From DAIRET01 sp036795455 (GTDB taxonomy: Bacteria > Bacteroidota > Ignavibacteria > Ignavibacteriales > Ignavibacteriaceae), in assembly GCA_036795455.1 (NCBI GenBank), contig DAIRET010000130.1, positions 1 to 8,425 on the forward strand: 8,425 nt of DNA, written 5' to 3'. Position 1 is the stretch's first letter; every line of letters begins with the position of its first letter. A model generated the notes under the pieces. That model did not search any database. It saw only the letters and a program-made list of their open reading frames with translations, and had not been told where the DNA came from. Both the position numbers and the translations under genes were made by a program. This document shows, one piece after another, positions 7,267-8,425 of this stretch.

Positions 7267-8195
7267 TACTTCCCATCCTTTTCTAAAAGATGAATGAATA
7301 CGTCTTCAAGAGTTGGAACAATTTCATCAATTCTTTCAACACTTATGTCCTGTACATGTTGCAGCATGCTATAAACTTGCTCTTTCTCCGAATAGTTGCA
7401 GTTCATAACAGCATGAATATTATTTCCGAAAATGGATACATCTTCCGTATACTGCGACTTCTTCAATATCTCTATTACATTATTGACCGGAGTGGCTTCA
7501 ATTTCAAGAATCGTTTTCTTCAGATACTTTGTTTTCAATTCTTTCGGATTACCTTCAGCTATTAATTTTCCAGCGTTAATCAAAATAATGTTATGACAAA
7601 ATTCCGCTTCTTCAAGGTAATGAGTTGTAACGAAAACAGTAATATCTTGAGCCGAAAGGTCATTTATCAAATCCCAGAACGAGCGTCTTGAAATCGGGTC
7701 AACACCGCTTGTCGGTTCGTCAAGAAAAACAATTTTAGGCTGATGAATTACTGCCGTTCCGAGAGCAAGCCTTTGTTTAATCCCGCCCGGTAGTGAAGCT
7801 GTTAAAATGTTTTCTTTACCTTCAAGATTTGCAATTTTCAACACCCAGTTGATTCTCTCTTTTAATAATTCTCCTTCAAGTCCGTATACGCCGGCAAAGA
7901 ATTTTATATTCTCAATTATTGAAAGATCGTTATATAACGAAAATCGCTGGGACATATACCCGATATTCTTTTTTACATTATCAGATTCCTTTTTGATACT
8001 GTATCCACCGACAAGTGCATCACCTGAAGTTGGTTCAAGCATACCGCATAACATTTTTATTGTTGTTGATTTACCTGCACCGTTTGCACCAAGAAAGCCG
8101 AATATCTCCCCTTTCTTTACAGAGAAAGAGATATTATCTACCGAAACAAAACTTCCGAATTTTTTTGTTAGAGCTTTTACTTCAATTGAGTTCAT
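7266..8195 (-). CDS. ABC exporter ATP-binding subunit (YbhF-like, single NBD)
   Basis: A 309-residue cytoplasmic ATPase that would power the two permeases encoded after it. Motifs: Walker A GANGAGKST 36-44; Q-loop Q83 in YMSQRFSLYNDLS; signature LPGGIKQR 135-142; Walker B IVFLDEP 155-161 with catalytic E160; D-loop SGVD 163-166; switch His H192 in TTHYLEEAE. After about residue 225 there is an extra C-terminal domain (to TLEDVFIHLLEKDGK) as in DrrA/CcmA-type exporters. The LPGG signature with Pro in place of the usual Ser resembles the C-terminal half of two-NBD YbhF/RbbA proteins, but here the subunit is a single domain. The ATG follows the TolC-type stop by 2 nt; the only purine-rich site upstream (GGAAG at 8211-8215) is 15 nt away, so initiation may rely on coupling. 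No key catalytic residue is missing. Confidence 0.95.
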   Translation of the reverse strand: MNSIEVKALTKKFGSFVSVDNISFSVKKGEIFGFLGANGAGKSTTIKMLCGMLEPTSGDALVGGYSIKKESDNVKKNIGYMSQRFSLYNDLSIIENIKFFAGVYGLEGELLKERINWVLKIANLEGKENILTASLPGGIKQRLALGTAVIHQPKIVFLDEPTSGVDPISRRSFWDLINDLSAQDITVFVTTHYLEEAEFCHNIILINAGKLIAEGNPKELKTKYLKKTILEIEATPVNNVIEILKKSQYTEDVSIFGNNIHAVMNCNYSEKEQVYSMLQHVQDISVERIDEIVPTLEDVFIHLLEKDGK

Positions 8196-8197
8196 AA

Positions 8198-8425
8198 TTA
8201 ATAGATTTTTCTTCCGAGTGATTTTTCAAGCTTTAACCGGGCTAGTTCATACTCTATTGTTGAAGACGTAAGGTCTGTTTCGGCTTGCATTAGCAATGTT
8301 TCCGCATCAATCAGCTCAGTGGACGTTGCAAGCTGAACTTTATATTTATCCGATGTTATTCTATAATTCTCTTTTGCTGATTCAACAGCTTTTTTAATCG
8401 TCTCTATTTTTTCATAAGCTGCAGC
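8198..8425 (-). CDS. TolC-family outer-membrane efflux protein, C-terminal fragment (gene continues past right edge)
   Basis: An open frame of 75 codons runs from the window edge to TAA at 8198-8200. The residues fit the last helices of a TolC/OEP domain: AVESAKENYRITSDKYKVQL, then ATSTELIDAETLLMQAET, then an IEYELARLKLEKSLGR ending. The repeated pattern of a long coiled-coil helix, the (L/Q)ATSTELIDAE turn and the LARLKLEKSLG close is typical of the C-terminal repeat of OEP proteins. It is 2 nt upstream of the ABC ATPase gene, so the operon supplies its own outer-membrane channel. The fragment is truncated only by the window boundary, not by mutation. The membrane-fusion partner is not visible. 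Confidence 0.88.
   Translation of the reverse strand, partial: AAAYEKIETIKKAVESAKENYRITSDKYKVQLATSTELIDAETLLMQAETDLTSSTIEYELARLKLEKSLGRKIY

Noticed and set aside
7290..8271. Plus-strand open frames of 91, 154 and 60 codons inside the ABC ATPase gene
   Set aside because: They are antisense to a gene with every ABC ATPase motif present; the longest also runs across the TolC-type stop.

Overview
The window is AT-rich bacterial DNA. It most likely comes from the Ignavibacteria/Chlorobi side of the Bacteroidota superphylum. The main evidence is the C-terminus of the large cytochrome at 2036-4102: its NYPNPFNPTT-type start and KKLMLMK-type end form a type IX secretion (T9SS) sorting domain of the style common in Ignavibacteria. 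This is an inference from motif style; there is no rRNA or marker gene in the window to confirm it.

Layout, left to right. (1) 1-1407, plus strand: most of a TrkH-type potassium channel subunit, with its N-terminus outside the window. (2) 1408-1953, plus strand: a small secreted protein with degenerate WG repeats, starting with TTG directly after the trkH stop. (3) 1994-2020: a perfect 10-bp hairpin between two convergent genes. (4) 2036-4102, minus strand: a nine-heme c-type cytochrome with a signal peptide, an Ig/PKD-like N-terminal domain and a T9SS sorting tail. (5) 4103-4364: a divergent intergenic region that carries the same 13-mer reading into each flanking gene. (6) 4365-4979, plus strand: a YqaA/DedA-like membrane protein. 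(7) 4982-8425, minus strand: an export operon read right to left, with the last 75 codons of a TolC-type outer-membrane factor, then an ABC ATPase and two paralogous ABC-2 permeases. The coding ends are packed tightly: 2 nt, a 1-nt overlap, and 17 nt with a ribosome binding site.

How the genes may work together. The ABC operon reads as a tripartite exporter of the YbhFSR/YhhJ kind. The membrane-fusion (HlyD-like) subunit is not visible and would be expected beyond the right edge. TrkH imports K+ and would normally pair with a TrkA/KtrA subunit, probably encoded to the left. The cytochrome is predicted to be moved across the outer membrane by the T9SS, which would place nine hemes at the cell surface or outside the cell; extracellular or surface electron transfer is the natural hypothesis.

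I see no CRISPR array, tRNA, rRNA, transposase or phage gene. Nothing proves an entirely new system. The most unusual items are the T9SS-tailed nonaheme cytochrome and the paired 13-bp element in its upstream region.
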